DNA of 64,000 bases from JAPPHY01 sp034423135 (GCA_034423135.1 DAOUJC010000010.1:13835-77834); one strand, 5' to 3'. Positions 42,262-51,746 are shown, counted from the first letter of the stretch. The notes: generated by a model from the letters alone, not told the origin. Numbers and translations: made by a program.

Positions 42262-43239
42262 ATGGCTGCCAAAATCGCCTATCTCTCGCCCAACCAGGAT
42301 CAGATGCCGGACTTCCAAAGGCTGGCCGCCGGCGGTGAGGAGATCGTCTGGGTCGACTCCAACCAGCCCGTGGAGAAGCAGGCGGAGGACCTCCGCGGTG
42401 TGGTCGCCGTCATTCCCACGCCGTCGCGCTACTCGGAGGAACTTGCGCGGCTGACTCCATCGGTCCGCCTCGTCCAGACCATCAGCGCCGGCACCAACAT
42501 GATCGACAAGGTGGCGCTCGGCGAGCTCGGCATACTGGTCGCCAACAACGGCGGCGGCAACGCCATCGCCGTGGCGGAGCACACCATAGCTCTGATGGTG
42601 AGCGCCTTCCGAAAGTTCCAGCTCCAGTTCAACAACGTGAGGGACGGCAACTGGGCCGGCGACATCCGCACCAACTGGTTCTCGCAGGCCTACGAAGTTG
42701 CCGGCAAGAAGATCGGCATCGTGGGGCTCGGCCGCATCGGTTCACGCCTGGCCCGGCGCCTCCAAGGCTGGGAGTGCGAGCTCGTCTACAGCGACATCGT
42801 CGACATCGAGCCTGCGCTGGAGGAGGAGCTTCACGTCACCCGCGTCTCGCTGGAAGAGCTGCTCACCACGTCGGACATCATCTCGCTGCACGTGCCTCTA
42901 AACCGCAACACACACCACATGATCAGTGACCGCGAGTTCGACATGATGAAGCCGACCGCGCTGCTGGTCAACGCCTGCCGCGGCCCCGTGGTGGACGAGG
43001 AAGCCCTCTTCCGGGCCATACGCGACAAGAAGATTGCGGTTGCGGCGCTGGACGTCACGGAGGAGGAGCCCACGCCGGTGGATAACCCGCTGCTGCAGTT
43101 CGACAACGTGCTCATCACGCCGCACCTGGCCGCCCTTGCGATAGAGTCGCACGAGCGCAGCCGCGCCTTCGCGGTGTACAACACGCAAAGGGTGGCGAGC
43201 GGCGAGGAGCCGGAGTCGATCGTCCCGCCGGACGACTAG
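42262..43239 (+). CDS. D-2-hydroxyacid dehydrogenase family protein
   Basis: NAD(P)-dependent reductase of 325 residues. The Rossmann motif GIVGLGRIGSRLARRLQGW is at about residue 152, with acidic residue D in YSDIVDIEP for NAD preference. The catalytic triad is Arg in NACRGPVVDEEAL, Glu in DVTEEEPTP and His in ITPHLAALA. The specific substrate (phosphoglycerate, glyoxylate or another 2-keto acid) is unknown, and no ACT domain is present, so a full SerA is unlikely. ATG at 42262 follows AAGGAGG; the longer frame from 42103 overlaps the divergent gene. Confidence 0.9.
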   Translation: MAAKIAYLSPNQDQMPDFQRLAAGGEEIVWVDSNQPVEKQAEDLRGVVAVIPTPSRYSEELARLTPSVRLVQTISAGTNMIDKVALGELGILVANNGGGNAIAVAEHTIALMVSAFRKFQLQFNNVRDGNWAGDIRTNWFSQAYEVAGKKIGIVGLGRIGSRLARRLQGWECELVYSDIVDIEPALEEELHVTRVSLEELLTTSDIISLHVPLNRNTHHMISDREFDMMKPTALLVNACRGPVVDEEALFRAIRDKKIAVAALDVTEEEPTPVDNPLLQFDNVLITPHLAALAIESHERSRAFAVYNTQRVASGEEPESIVPPDD

Positions 43240-43265
43240 GCGGAACAGCTGCCTGAATTTGGAAG

Positions 43266-43341
43266 TGCCCTCAAGGGGATTCGAACCCCTGATCTCCACC
43301 TTGAAAGGGTGGCGTCCTAGGCCAGGCTAGACGATGAGGGC
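43266..43341 (-). tRNA. tRNA-Glu (anticodon TTC)
   Basis: Acceptor GCCCTCA pairs with TGAGGGC, anticodon stem CCACC/GGTGG carries loop CTTTCAA with anticodon TTC, and the T loop is TTCGAAT. Discriminator A, no encoded CCA. The TCGTCTAG D-arm start is typical of tRNA-Glu. Confidence 0.95.
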
Positions 43342-43400
43342 ACGTTAGGCTTCAAGTCGGCTGGCCGCCGGGCCGGTGCGCGGCGGCAGCGATGCGTGGG

Positions 43401-44438
43401 CTAGGGGTAGAGCGCCAGCTGCTCCAGCCCCTCGGTTTCCTCCAGCCCCAGCATCAGGTTCATGTTCTGGATGGCCTGCCCGGCGGCGCCCTTGACCAGG
43501 TTGTCCAGGCAGCTTATGACCATCAGCCGATTGGTGCGCAGGTCCACGGTGGGGTAGATCACGCAGTTGTTGTTGCCCAGCGTGTGCTTGGTCATGGGCG
43601 AGGACCCGACCACCTGGACGAAAGGCTCGTCTCGGTAGAAGCTCTCGTAGAGCGCCCGCAGCTCCTTGACGCCCTCCGGCCCGGATGCGATGGCGCCGTC
43701 CTTCAGAGTCGCGTAGCAGGAGTCCAGGATGCCGCGTGTCATGGGTATCAGGTGCGGCAGGAAAGTCAGCCTGGGCTCAAAGCCTCCGCGGTAGCGGCGC
43801 AGCTCCTGCGTAATCTCCGGCATGTGCCGGTGCCCGTTCACCGAGTAGGCCGACACATTCTCGTTCACCTCCGAGAAGTGGGTGTTGAGGCTGAGGCCGC
43901 GGCCCGCCCCGGACACGCCGGACTTGGCGTCGATGATAATGTCCTCGTGAATGAGACCCTCGCGAACGGCGGGCGCAAGCGCCAGGATCGCGCCGGTGGG
44001 GTAGCAGCCGGGGTTGGCGACCAGCGTGGCCGAAGTCACGTCGCTGCGGTTGAGCTCCGTCAGGCCGTACACTGACTCCTCGAGGAGTTGCGCCTTGGGA
44101 TGCGCTACGCCGTACCACTCCTCGTACTCGGAGGCGTCCTTCAGGCGGAAGTCGGCGCTGATGTCGATCGACTTCACGCCCTGCTCCACCAGCGGTATGA
44201 GAGCCTCCGCGCTGGCCGTCTGCGGAAGGGCTGAGAACACCACGTCGACGCTCTCGGTCACCTCCGACTCGATCGCCATGTCGATGTCCGACAGGTGGGG
44301 GAATGCGTCGCCCAGCTTCTGGCCCACGGCGCTACGGCCCGTGACCTGCGTGAGCTCGATGTCCGGGTGGCGGTGCAGAATGCGGGCGAGCTCTATGCCT
44401 GAATAGCCGGTGACGTTGATGATTGCAGCTTTCTTCAT
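43401..44438 (-). CDS. argC: N-acetyl-gamma-glutamyl-phosphate reductase
   Basis: Third enzyme of arginine synthesis, NADPH-dependent reduction of acetylglutamyl phosphate, 345 residues. The NADP fold begins AAIINVTGYSGIELARIL, and catalytic Cys is in VANPGCYPTGAI. HRHMPEITQEL and LIPMTRGILDSCYA follow. The ATG at 44438 has GGAGGAG upstream. No other arg gene is present in the window. Confidence 0.95.
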   Translation of the reverse strand: MKKAAIINVTGYSGIELARILHRHPDIELTQVTGRSAVGQKLGDAFPHLSDIDMAIESEVTESVDVVFSALPQTASAEALIPLVEQGVKSIDISADFRLKDASEYEEWYGVAHPKAQLLEESVYGLTELNRSDVTSATLVANPGCYPTGAILALAPAVREGLIHEDIIIDAKSGVSGAGRGLSLNTHFSEVNENVSAYSVNGHRHMPEITQELRRYRGGFEPRLTFLPHLIPMTRGILDSCYATLKDGAIASGPEGVKELRALYESFYRDEPFVQVVGSSPMTKHTLGNNNCVIYPTVDLRTNRLMVISCLDNLVKGAAGQAIQNMNLMLGLEETEGLEQLALYP

Positions 44439-44509
44439 GTCTCCTCCGTTTGGTCGCAGAGGTAAAGTATAAGGCCTTGTGCGACCCTGGGGCAAGCCGA
44501 CCCGTCCAA

Positions 44510-44660
44510 GGCCCGCTCATGGTGAGCCTGTCGAACCATTTGAGCGGTAAACTCGCGAGTCCGCTCACGCCCTTCGACCGGGCTCAGGGTGAGCGGACAA
44601 AAGGGCAGCCCGCTCATGATGAGCTGAGAGTTTACCCTGAGCGAAGCCGAAGGGAACCAT
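44510..44660. repeat. Cluster of dispersed palindromic repeats
   Basis: Several partial copies of the same family: CCCGCTCATGGTGAGCCTG at 44512, CCGCTCACGCCCTTCGACC at 44561, and a half near 44627-44660 with TTTACCCTGAGCGAAGCCG. The gap between argC and nth (44439-44684) shows no gene. Confidence 0.7.
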
Positions 44661-44684
44661 ATCAGCGGGCAAAAACCGACCGAC

Positions 44685-45398
44685 TCACACCCGAAACGCC
44701 GACGGGCATCGCTCGCTCAGCACGCACCGGTCGCACATCGGCCTACGCGCCCGGCACACCTGCCGCCCGTGGGCGATTATGTGCACGTGCAGCGCGAACA
44801 CCCGCTCCGGCGGCACCGACGACTCCAGAATGTCGTGGGCCTGGTCGGCGGTCACCTTGGGACCGATGAGGCCCAGGCGGCGGCTCACGCGGTGGATGTG
44901 CGTGTCCACGGGCATCGCCGGCATCCCCAGCGCAAACGACAGCACGATGGCCGCCGTCTTGGGCCCGACTCCGGGAAGCTCTCGCAGCCACTGCTTGGCC
45001 TCTTCCAGTGGCATCTCGCCCAGGAAGTCGAGGTCCAGCGACCCGCGGCGCTCGCGGATGTCCTGCAGCACGGCCTTGATCCTGGGCGCCTTGATCCGGG
45101 ACAGGCCGCCGTTCCAGATTACGCGGGCGATGTGGTCCGAATCGGCGTCGGCCACGCGCTCCCAGTCGCCGAACGCGTCGCGGAGGCTGTCGTACGCCCT
45201 GAAGGCGTTCACGTCCGAGTTGTGCTGCGAGAGGATGGTGAACACAAGCTCGGACACAGCGTCAAAGCGCGGCTCCCACTCGACGGGGCCCTGCTCGGCC
45301 TCCAGTATGAGGAGCGCGTCGAGGGAGGTGATGGACGGGGTGTGATCGCCGTCGCTCTTGGGCGATGCGTCGCGTTTTGCTCGCTTGGGGGACGGCAT
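44685..45398 (-). CDS. nth: Endonuclease III
   Basis: DNA glycosylase/AP lyase of base excision repair, 237 residues. The helix-hairpin-helix ELPGVGPKTAAIVLSFALG carries catalytic Lys, and PVDTHIHRVSRRLGL carries the catalytic Asp. The C-terminal 4Fe-4S cluster is C-x6-C-x2-C-x5-C (CRARRPMCDRCVLSERC). The N-terminal 30 residues are a basic, probably disordered extension. Confidence 0.93.
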   Translation of the reverse strand: MPSPKRAKRDASPKSDGDHTPSITSLDALLILEAEQGPVEWEPRFDAVSELVFTILSQHNSDVNAFRAYDSLRDAFGDWERVADADSDHIARVIWNGGLSRIKAPRIKAVLQDIRERRGSLDLDFLGEMPLEEAKQWLRELPGVGPKTAAIVLSFALGMPAMPVDTHIHRVSRRLGLIGPKVTADQAHDILESSVPPERVFALHVHIIAHGRQVCRARRPMCDRCVLSERCPSAFRV

Positions 45399-45434
45399 GA
45401 TGCTATCTGCGCAGGCGGGCTTGCATTCCAGTAG

Positions 45435-45509
45435 TGGAGCGGGAGATGGGATTCGAACCCACGACGTCCGCCTTGGAAGGGCGGAGCTCTACCGCTGAGC
45501 TACTCCCGC
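45435..45509 (-). tRNA. tRNA-Gly (anticodon TCC), CCA encoded
   Basis: Acceptor GCGGGAG/CTCCCGC, D arm TAGCTCAGCGGTAGAGCT, anticodon stem CCGCC/GGCGG with loop CTTCCAA, T loop TTCGAAT, discriminator T and encoded CCA. It lies 36 bp upstream of nth on the same strand. Confidence 0.95.
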
Positions 45510-45586
45510 ACCAGCCGAGCGTACCGCCCGGCTGCTCACGCGTCATTATACCAGCGCGCCCGCGCGCGGGGTAGGGGTGCGGCAGC

Positions 45587-45615
45587 TTGACACTCGCCGC
45601 AGCGGTGACTATACT
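45587..45615 (+). promoter_or_regulatory. trpS-trpE promoter
   Basis: Consensus TTGACA (45587-45592) and TATACT (45610-45615) with 17-bp spacing. Transcription would begin near 45622, at the start of the T-box leader. Confidence 0.8.
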
Positions 45616-45621
45616 CCGCGC

Positions 45622-45920
45622 AAAATTCGCATAGCCAAAGGCAGCGAACGGGGATAGTACGCCTCAAGCGGGGCTCAGAGAGCCGGGGAAGGTGCGAGCC
45701 GGCGCCTGCGCAGAGGTCGAATGGGCCCGGGAGCCGCACGCCGAAGGCCCCATCGCAGGGGTCGTAGGCCGAGCCGGGGGAGTCCCGTTACAGACTCACG
45801 AGCCTACCATTAGCGGCTCGGACGAGATACGAGAGGCGCGGGCATCGGTTGCCCCGCTCTCGAAATAAGGGTGGCACCGCGGACAAGCCCCGCCCCTTGA
45901 AGGGCGGGGCTGTTTTTTTT
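45622..45920 (+). ncRNA. T-box riboswitch (Trp specifier)
   Basis: Leader RNA that senses uncharged tRNA-Trp. The specifier loop shows the S-turn AGTA at 45656-45659 and GAA followed by TGG at 45722-45724, the Trp codon. The T-box AGGGTGGCACCGCGG is at 45868-45882. A 10-bp terminator stem (45886-45895 with 45902-45911) and eight T residues follow. Binding of uncharged tRNA by the T-box would form the antiterminator and allow trpS-trpE expression. Tryptophan limitation is the signal. Confidence 0.92.
45886..45920 (+). terminator. T-box-controlled intrinsic terminator
   Basis: AGCCCCGCCC pairs with GGGCGGGGCT around CTTGAA, then G and eight T. It is the off-state structure of the T-box leader. 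Confidence 0.92.
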
Positions 45921-45971
45921 GAGACAATACCTGCGCCGAGGTATCCGAGACGAGAGGAGTGGCATTTGGCC

Positions 45972-46976
45972 ATGACTGCACCGACACAGCGAATACTGAC
46001 AGGAATACGGCCCACCGGAGCCCTGCATCTGGGCCACTACGCCGGGGCTCTGGAGAACTGGATTCGCCTTCAGGAGCAGTACGACTGCATCTTCCTGATA
46101 GCCGACTATCAGGCCCTGGGCGACCACGTCGAGGACATCGACAGCATCCGGCAGTCCGTGTTTGGTGTTGCGCTCGACTGGCTGGCCGTGGGCCTCGACC
46201 CGCATCGCAGCACGTACTGCATCCAGAGCTACGTACCGGAGCACGCCGAGCTCACCATGCTCCTCTCCATGATCACGCCGTTGGGCATGTTGCAGCGCAA
46301 CCCCACCCTCAAGAACGAGTTGCAGGAGCTGCGCAATACGAGTCCCTCCGTGGGCTTCTACAACTACCCCGTCAGCCAGATTGCGGACATCCTGCTGCCC
46401 AAAGCGCACCTGGTGCCAACGGGTGACGATCAGCTTCCGCACGTGGAGATGACGCGCGAGATAGCCAGGAGATTCAATCGGAGCTATGGCGAAGTGTTTC
46501 CCGAGCCGCAATCCTTGATAGGGCGAGCGCCTCGCCTGGTTGGCACCGATGGCGGCGCCAAAATGAGCAAGAGCATCGGCAATTGCATCTACCTGAGCGA
46601 CGACGCGGAGACGGTGAACCGGAAGGTCATGAGCATGTACACAGATCCCACGCGTATCCACGCCACCGACCCTGGACACGTGGAAGGGAACCCTGTGTTC
46701 GTCTATCACGACACGTTCAACCCGGACACCGCCGAGGTGGAAGACCTGAAGGAGCGCTACCTGGTCGGCGGCGTTGGCGACGTGGAGGTGAAGCGCAAGC
46801 TGGCCGGCGCTCTCAACGGCTTCCTGGAGCCCATTCGCGAGAGCCGCCGCTACTATGAGGAGCATCCGGAACTGGTGAGGGACGCCCTGCTGGAAGGCAC
46901 GCAGCGCGCCAGGGCCATCGCGGAGTCGACGATGACGGAGGTGCGGGACTCTATGCGAATCAGCCGGTACGTGTAG
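45972..46976 (+). CDS. trpS: Tryptophanyl-tRNA synthetase
   Basis: Class I synthetase that charges tRNA-Trp, 334 residues. HIGH-type motif ALHLGHYAG and KMSKS in DGGAKMSKSIGNCI are intact. GIRPTGALHL at the start and a C-terminal anticodon-binding helix bundle are standard. ATG at 45972 is chosen; TTG at 45966 is nearer to AGGAG, and the frame extending to 45849 runs through the T-box and is not coding. Regulated by the T-box leader. Confidence 0.96.
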   Translation: MTAPTQRILTGIRPTGALHLGHYAGALENWIRLQEQYDCIFLIADYQALGDHVEDIDSIRQSVFGVALDWLAVGLDPHRSTYCIQSYVPEHAELTMLLSMITPLGMLQRNPTLKNELQELRNTSPSVGFYNYPVSQIADILLPKAHLVPTGDDQLPHVEMTREIARRFNRSYGEVFPEPQSLIGRAPRLVGTDGGAKMSKSIGNCIYLSDDAETVNRKVMSMYTDPTRIHATDPGHVEGNPVFVYHDTFNPDTAEVEDLKERYLVGGVGDVEVKRKLAGALNGFLEPIRESRRYYEEHPELVRDALLEGTQRARAIAESTMTEVRDSMRISRYV

Positions 46977-47011
46977 CCGGGAAGCATCGCAACCCGTAAG
47001 GTGAAATCAAC

Positions 47012-48469
47012 ATGACTACTTGCTATCCATCGCTGGAAGAGGTCAGGGAACTGTCGAAGCACGGCAACCTGATACCCGTGTACCGCGAGATCAACGCGGA
47101 CCTGGAGACGCCGGTATCGGCGTATCTCAAGATCGCGCAGGGGCCGTACGCATTCCTCCTGGAGAGCGTCGAGGGCGGAGAGCAGCTTGCTCGCTACAGC
47201 TTCATCGGCGCAGGGCCGTACAGGGTGGTGACCACCGGTCCGGGCCGGCCGCACGGCGAGGTGGACCCACTCAGGATCATAGAGGAGGAGCTTGGACGGT
47301 ACACGCTGGTCGCAATTCCTGGCCTGCCGCGCTTTCACGGCGGCGCAGTCGGATACGTTGCGTACGACGCGGTACGCTACTACGAGCCGGTGCCGCCGCC
47401 TGCGAACGACCCACTGGGCCTGCCGGAGTCCGTGTTCATGTTCGTCGACACGCTGCTGGTATTCGACCACGTGCGGCACAAGATCAAGGTGGTGAGCCAC
47501 GTCCGGCTCGACGGCGGCAGCGTGGAAACAGCCTACGCAGACGCTGTCGAGCGCATCGAGCAGCTCGCCGCCATGCTCGACGCACCCCTCTCGGTGGAGC
47601 GACGCGGCCGCCTGGACGCCGGGGCCGGTGACTCGCCTTCGTACGCCTCCAACATGACCCGCGAGCGATACGAGGCGATGGTGGACCGCATCAAGGAGTA
47701 CGTGTTCGCGGGCGATATCATTCAGGCAGTGCCGTCCCAGCGCCTGGCCAGGCCCACGCAGGCCGCTCCGCTGGACGTGTACAGGGCACTGCGCGCTCTC
47801 AACCCGTCGCCGTACATGTACTACCTGTCGCTGGAGGGCTTCTCCATCGTCGGCGCATCGCCGGAGCTGCTGGTTCGAGTCGAGGACAGGCTGGTCTACA
47901 ACTTTCCGCTTGCCGGCACGCGACCACGCGGCGCATCAACCGAGCAGGACGAGGAGCTGGCGGCTGAGCTGCGCGCCGATGAGAAGGAACGCGCCGAGCA
48001 CATCATGCTGGTGGACCTGGGTCGAAACGACGTCGGGCGCGTATCGCAGCCCGGCACCGTCGAGGTGACGGACCTGATGCGAGTGGTGCGCTACTCGCAC
48101 GTCATGCACCTCGAGTCGGAGGTGCGCGGCAGGCTGCGCGACGACCGCACCATCTACGACGCGCTGCGCTCCTGCCTGCCCGCCGGGACGCTATCGGGCG
48201 CGCCCAAGATTCGCGCGATGGAGATCATATCGGAGCAGGAGGGCGAGCGGCGAGGCCCCTACGGCGGAGCGGTCGGCTACTTCAGCTTCAACGGCAACAT
48301 GGACACGGCCATCACCATACGCACGATGGTGATCAAGGACGGCGTGGCGTATATACAGGCAGGCGGCGGAGTGGTGGCTGACAGCGTGCCTGCCAGCGAG
48401 TTCGAGGAGACGCTGCACAAGGCGCGGTCGTCGCTGCGCGCAATCGAGGAGGCAGAGCGTGGCGGTTAG
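47012..48469 (+). CDS. trpE: Anthranilate synthase component I
   Basis: First committed enzyme of tryptophan synthesis, from chorismate to anthranilate; 485 residues. The C-terminal chorismate-binding core shows IFAGDIIQAVPSQR-like FAGDIIQAVPSQRL, MYYLSLEGFSIVGASPELLV, FPLAGTRPRG, DLGRNDVGRV and LPAGTLSGAPKIRAMEII. The N-terminal LLES and GRYSFIG-like RYSFIGAGP mark the Trp feedback site. The glutaminase TrpG is not next to it. It follows trpS by 35 bp, so the T-box probably controls both charging and synthesis. Confidence 0.94.
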   Translation: MTTCYPSLEEVRELSKHGNLIPVYREINADLETPVSAYLKIAQGPYAFLLESVEGGEQLARYSFIGAGPYRVVTTGPGRPHGEVDPLRIIEEELGRYTLVAIPGLPRFHGGAVGYVAYDAVRYYEPVPPPANDPLGLPESVFMFVDTLLVFDHVRHKIKVVSHVRLDGGSVETAYADAVERIEQLAAMLDAPLSVERRGRLDAGAGDSPSYASNMTRERYEAMVDRIKEYVFAGDIIQAVPSQRLARPTQAAPLDVYRALRALNPSPYMYYLSLEGFSIVGASPELLVRVEDRLVYNFPLAGTRPRGASTEQDEELAAELRADEKERAEHIMLVDLGRNDVGRVSQPGTVEVTDLMRVVRYSHVMHLESEVRGRLRDDRTIYDALRSCLPAGTLSGAPKIRAMEIISEQEGERRGPYGGAVGYFSFNGNMDTAITIRTMVIKDGVAYIQAGGGVVADSVPASEFEETLHKARSSLRAIEEAERGG

Positions 48470-48497
48470 CGGCCAGGCGTGTTAGGGAGCCGGCACA

Positions 48498-49289
48498 ATG
48501 AATGACGCAGCGCCAATAGCGCCCCGTATCGCGGCCAAGCGCAGATGGCTCCCTACGGCCCTGCTCGCTCTGGGCGCGCTGATTCTCGTCATCGTGGTCG
48601 GGTACTTCGTGTACTCCCAGGTTGCGCGGTCCCAGCTGGACGACCTCAACTACTACGCGGGAGAGGAAGACACGGATCGCTCCAGGGATTACTCGTCGAT
48701 ATACCCGGGCAACCTCGTACCTGCGCTGGCATGGACTGACCCGCGGTGGGCGGACGTGGACTACGAAGGATACTCTTCGGTGCTTGAAGGGTTCACCTCA
48801 CCGGCCGGCAGCGGACTCCCCGCGGAGCCCGACGAACTCAGCGCGCCGGTGCGAATCCAGATTCCATCGATAGCGCTGGTCTCCACTGTCGAGGAGTTGG
48901 ACGTTGTGGATTACGGCGATGCACTCGCTTGGGAGACGCCCAAGAACATCGTGGGCCACATACCTACAACACCCAATCCGGGCACAATGGGCAACGTGTA
49001 CCTGTTCGGCCACCTTCAGAGCCCCGTCCGTGGCGAAGGCTCCGTGTTCCGCAACCTGGCGAGGGTGCCGGAACTCCTACGCCAGGGCGAGAAGGTGTAC
49101 GTCGTGCTGCGAAACGAGGAGGACAGGGAGTTCCTGTACCGGGTCACGCAGACATCGGTTGTGCACCAGGATGAGTTTGCCGTCACGCCGTCGCCGGACG
49201 CCATTATCACTATGGTGGCGTGCGTACCCGCCTACGTGTACGACCACCGGCTGCTGGTCACGGCGGAGCTTGTCGGCGTGCGTGGCTAG
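48498..49289 (+). CDS. Sortase family protein
   Basis: Membrane-anchored transpeptidase-like protein of 263 residues with one N-terminal helix (residues 18-40) and an extracellular sortase domain (about 115-260). The catalytic triad is visible as His172 in YLFGHLQS, Cys242 in TMVACVPAY and Arg251 in YDHRLLVTAEL. It would attach or process surface proteins carrying a sorting signal. No LPXTG-type substrate gene is visible nearby. The context VACVP instead of TLxTC suggests a divergent class. Confidence 0.85.
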   Translation: MNDAAPIAPRIAAKRRWLPTALLALGALILVIVVGYFVYSQVARSQLDDLNYYAGEEDTDRSRDYSSIYPGNLVPALAWTDPRWADVDYEGYSSVLEGFTSPAGSGLPAEPDELSAPVRIQIPSIALVSTVEELDVVDYGDALAWETPKNIVGHIPTTPNPGTMGNVYLFGHLQSPVRGEGSVFRNLARVPELLRQGEKVYVVLRNEEDREFLYRVTQTSVVHQDEFAVTPSPDAIITMVACVPAYVYDHRLLVTAELVGVRG

Positions 49290-49307
49290 GCGGCCTGCCC
49301 TGCCCGG

Positions 49308-51239
49308 CTAGACGTCAAGATTCTTGACGCTGGTGGCGTACTCCTGGATGAAGGCCTTGCGAGGCGCCACGTCTTCTCCCATAAGGTCGGTGAAGACCCT
49401 GTTCGCGGCTTCCGCATCGTCCACGGTCACCTGCAGCAGGCTTCGGGTCTCAGGGTTCATCGTGGTCTCCCACAGCTGGTCCGGGTTCATCTCACCCAGG
49501 CCCTTGTATCGCTGCGTCGAGAGGCCGCGCCTGCCCTCCATCTTCTTGAGTATGTCGTCCTTCTCGGACTCCATGTACGCGTAGCGGGAGTCCCTGCCCG
49601 CCTGAATCTTGTACAGGGGCGGCTGCGCAATGTACAGGTACCCGTCCCTGATCAACGGCTCCATGTTGCGATAGAAGAACGTGAGCAGCAGCGTGCGTAT
49701 GTGCGAGCCGTCCACGTCTGCGTCCGTCATGATGATGACCTTGTGGTATCGCAGCTTGTCCAGGTTCAGGTCGTCCCGGAGGCTCGCGCCCACGGCGGTT
49801 ATGATCACGCGGATCTCCTCGTGGCCAAGCATCTTGTCCAGGCGCGCCTTCTCCACGTTGAGGATCTTGCCCTTCAGAGGCAGAATGGCTTGGAAACGGC
49901 GGTCTCGGCCGGCCTTCGCAGATCCTCCCGCGGACTCACCCTCCACGAGGTAGAGCTCAGAGAGCGCGGGGTTCTTCTCGGAGCAGTCCGCCAGCTTGCC
50001 CGGCAGCGATCCGCCGTCCATTGCGTTCTTGCGCAGCACCAGGTCTCTGGCCTTGCGCGCCGCCTCGCGGGCCTTCTGCGCTGTGAGGCACTTCTCGATG
50101 GTGCGCCTGGCCTCCTGGGGGTGCTCCTCAAGGTAGTACATGAGGGCTTCTGCGACCACGGTCTCCACGTATCCCTTCACCTCAGAGTTCCCCAGCTTGC
50201 CCTTGGTCTGCCCCTCGAACTGCGGGTCCATCAGCTTGACGCTCAATACCGTGGTCAGCCCTTCGCGCACGTCCTCGCCGGAGAAGTTAGGTTGGTCGTC
50301 CTTGAGGAACTTCTGCTTGCGGGCGTAGTCGTTGAGGGCGCGTGTCAGCGCCGTGCGGAAGCCGGTGAGGTGGGTACCGCCATCCACGGTGTTGATGCAG
50401 TTGGCGAAGGAGTAGGTGAGGTCGGCGAAACCGGAGTTGTACTGGAACGCTGCCTCCACCATCGTGCCTTCCACCGTCTTCTGCACGTAGATAGGAGCTG
50501 CCTGCAGCACCTCCTTGCCGTGGTTGAGGTTGGTGACAAAGCTGATGATTCCGCCTTCGTAGAGGTACTCCTGCCGCCAGGAGGAGTAGCCCTGCTCCTT
50601 GTGCCAGTCGCTCCGCAGCGAGATTTTGAGGCCCCTGTTGAGGTAGGCCATCTCCTTGAAGCGCTGGCTCAGCGTGCCGAAGTCGTAGTCGGGAGCTCCA
50701 AAGATCTCCTCGTCCGGCATGAAGGAGGTGATGGTGCCCGTTCCGGTGATGCGCCTTCCCTTCTCCAGGGGTCCGACGACAATGCCCCGCCGAAAGTCCT
50801 GCGTATGGAGGAAGCCGTCCCGCTTCACTTCAACTCGCAGCCAGGACGAAAGGGCGTTGACCACTGAGGCGCCAACGCCGTGAAGCCCGCCCGAGACTGA
50901 GTAGCCCTTGCCACCGAACTTGGCGCCGGCGTGGAGCGTGGTCATCACAGTCTCCACCGCCGTCTTGCCGGTTGCGGGGTGAACGTCGACCGGTATGCCG
51001 CGGCCGTCGTCCTCAACGCTCACGGAGCCGTCCGTTGCGATGCGGATGGTCACGCTGGTGCAGTGGCCGGCCATTGCCTCGTCCACCGCGTTGTCGACAA
51101 TCTCGTAGATTAGATGGTGAAGACCCCGGTGATCGGTGCTGCCAATGTACATGCCGGGGCGCCGCCGCACCGCCTCCATCCCCTCGAGTACCTGGATATC
51201 CTCGGCGGTATACTCCGCCGCGTGCCTCTGTTCCGCCAT
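49308..51239 (-). CDS. gyrB: DNA gyrase subunit B
   Basis: ATPase subunit of gyrase, 643 residues. It has the ATP-binding NAVDEAMAGHC, VEDDGRGIPVDVHPATGK and GGLHGVGASVVNALS, the TOPRIM motifs LVEGESAGGSAKAGRDRRFQ and IIMTDADVDGSHIRTLLL, and the C-terminal LWETTMNPETRSLLQV. The start at 51239 is used; the frame extends 37 codons upstream but those are not gyrase-like. Topo IV ParE is unlikely because a GyrA-box-containing gyrA lies nearby. Confidence 0.96.
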   Translation of the reverse strand: MAEQRHAAEYTAEDIQVLEGMEAVRRRPGMYIGSTDHRGLHHLIYEIVDNAVDEAMAGHCTSVTIRIATDGSVSVEDDGRGIPVDVHPATGKTAVETVMTTLHAGAKFGGKGYSVSGGLHGVGASVVNALSSWLRVEVKRDGFLHTQDFRRGIVVGPLEKGRRITGTGTITSFMPDEEIFGAPDYDFGTLSQRFKEMAYLNRGLKISLRSDWHKEQGYSSWRQEYLYEGGIISFVTNLNHGKEVLQAAPIYVQKTVEGTMVEAAFQYNSGFADLTYSFANCINTVDGGTHLTGFRTALTRALNDYARKQKFLKDDQPNFSGEDVREGLTTVLSVKLMDPQFEGQTKGKLGNSEVKGYVETVVAEALMYYLEEHPQEARRTIEKCLTAQKAREAARKARDLVLRKNAMDGGSLPGKLADCSEKNPALSELYLVEGESAGGSAKAGRDRRFQAILPLKGKILNVEKARLDKMLGHEEIRVIITAVGASLRDDLNLDKLRYHKVIIMTDADVDGSHIRTLLLTFFYRNMEPLIRDGYLYIAQPPLYKIQAGRDSRYAYMESEKDDILKKMEGRRGLSTQRYKGLGEMNPDQLWETTMNPETRSLLQVTVDDAEAANRVFTDLMGEDVAPRKAFIQEYATSVKNLDV

Positions 51240-51467
51240 AGTATCGACCTCTCTATCTAGGGACTCCCCTAGTAATCCGCCCGGCCGGCGGCGCTGCCGC
51301 TGCCGGTATTCGCTGCCCGGGGCCGTTGAACGTACGATTTCAACGTCCACGCAACGGACTTACCCATTGACGTGGCACAGCCCCAATTGCCTGCGCCGTC
51401 ACACAATGCAAGAGCCGGATGAATGCGTATTTCGAAGCGACGCAGGCTCTGGAATATTGCAGGTTCA

Positions 51468-51496
51468 ATCATACCAGATTCAGGCATGATTGTCAA
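51468..51496 (-). promoter_or_regulatory. gyrB promoter
   Basis: Minus-strand TTGACA (51491-51496) and TATGAT (51468-51473), spacing exactly 17 bp. The transcript would start near 51461 with a leader of about 220 nt before the ATG at 51239; nothing else was recognised in that leader. Confidence 0.7.
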
Positions 51497-51610
51497 AATT
51501 TTGTTCTCGTTTCACGGACGTGGATTACAGGTCTCGCGAGCGCCGTCGCAACACCCTTCGGGGCGTGCAACGGAACGCCCTCTCCGATGGCCGCGGTGAA
51601 GACTTTTGGG

Positions 51611-51639
51611 TTGCCAAACGGCCTCGCTGCGTGTAAAAT
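51611..51639 (+). promoter_or_regulatory. Promoter of the PEPCK-like gene
   Basis: TTGCCA (51611-51616) and TAAAAT (51634-51639), 17-bp spacing. The leader of about 100 nt contains a 7-bp hairpin CCACGAC/GTCGTGG (51658-51674). Confidence 0.6.
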
Positions 51640-51746
51640 AGCTTTGTCGCGCCCCTGCCACGACTCAGTCGTGGATAGTCCCTCCTTGAGGACCAGGATT
51701 ACCCTCCCTTGATGGGACCACACTTGGATCAGGAGAGATTGGAAAC

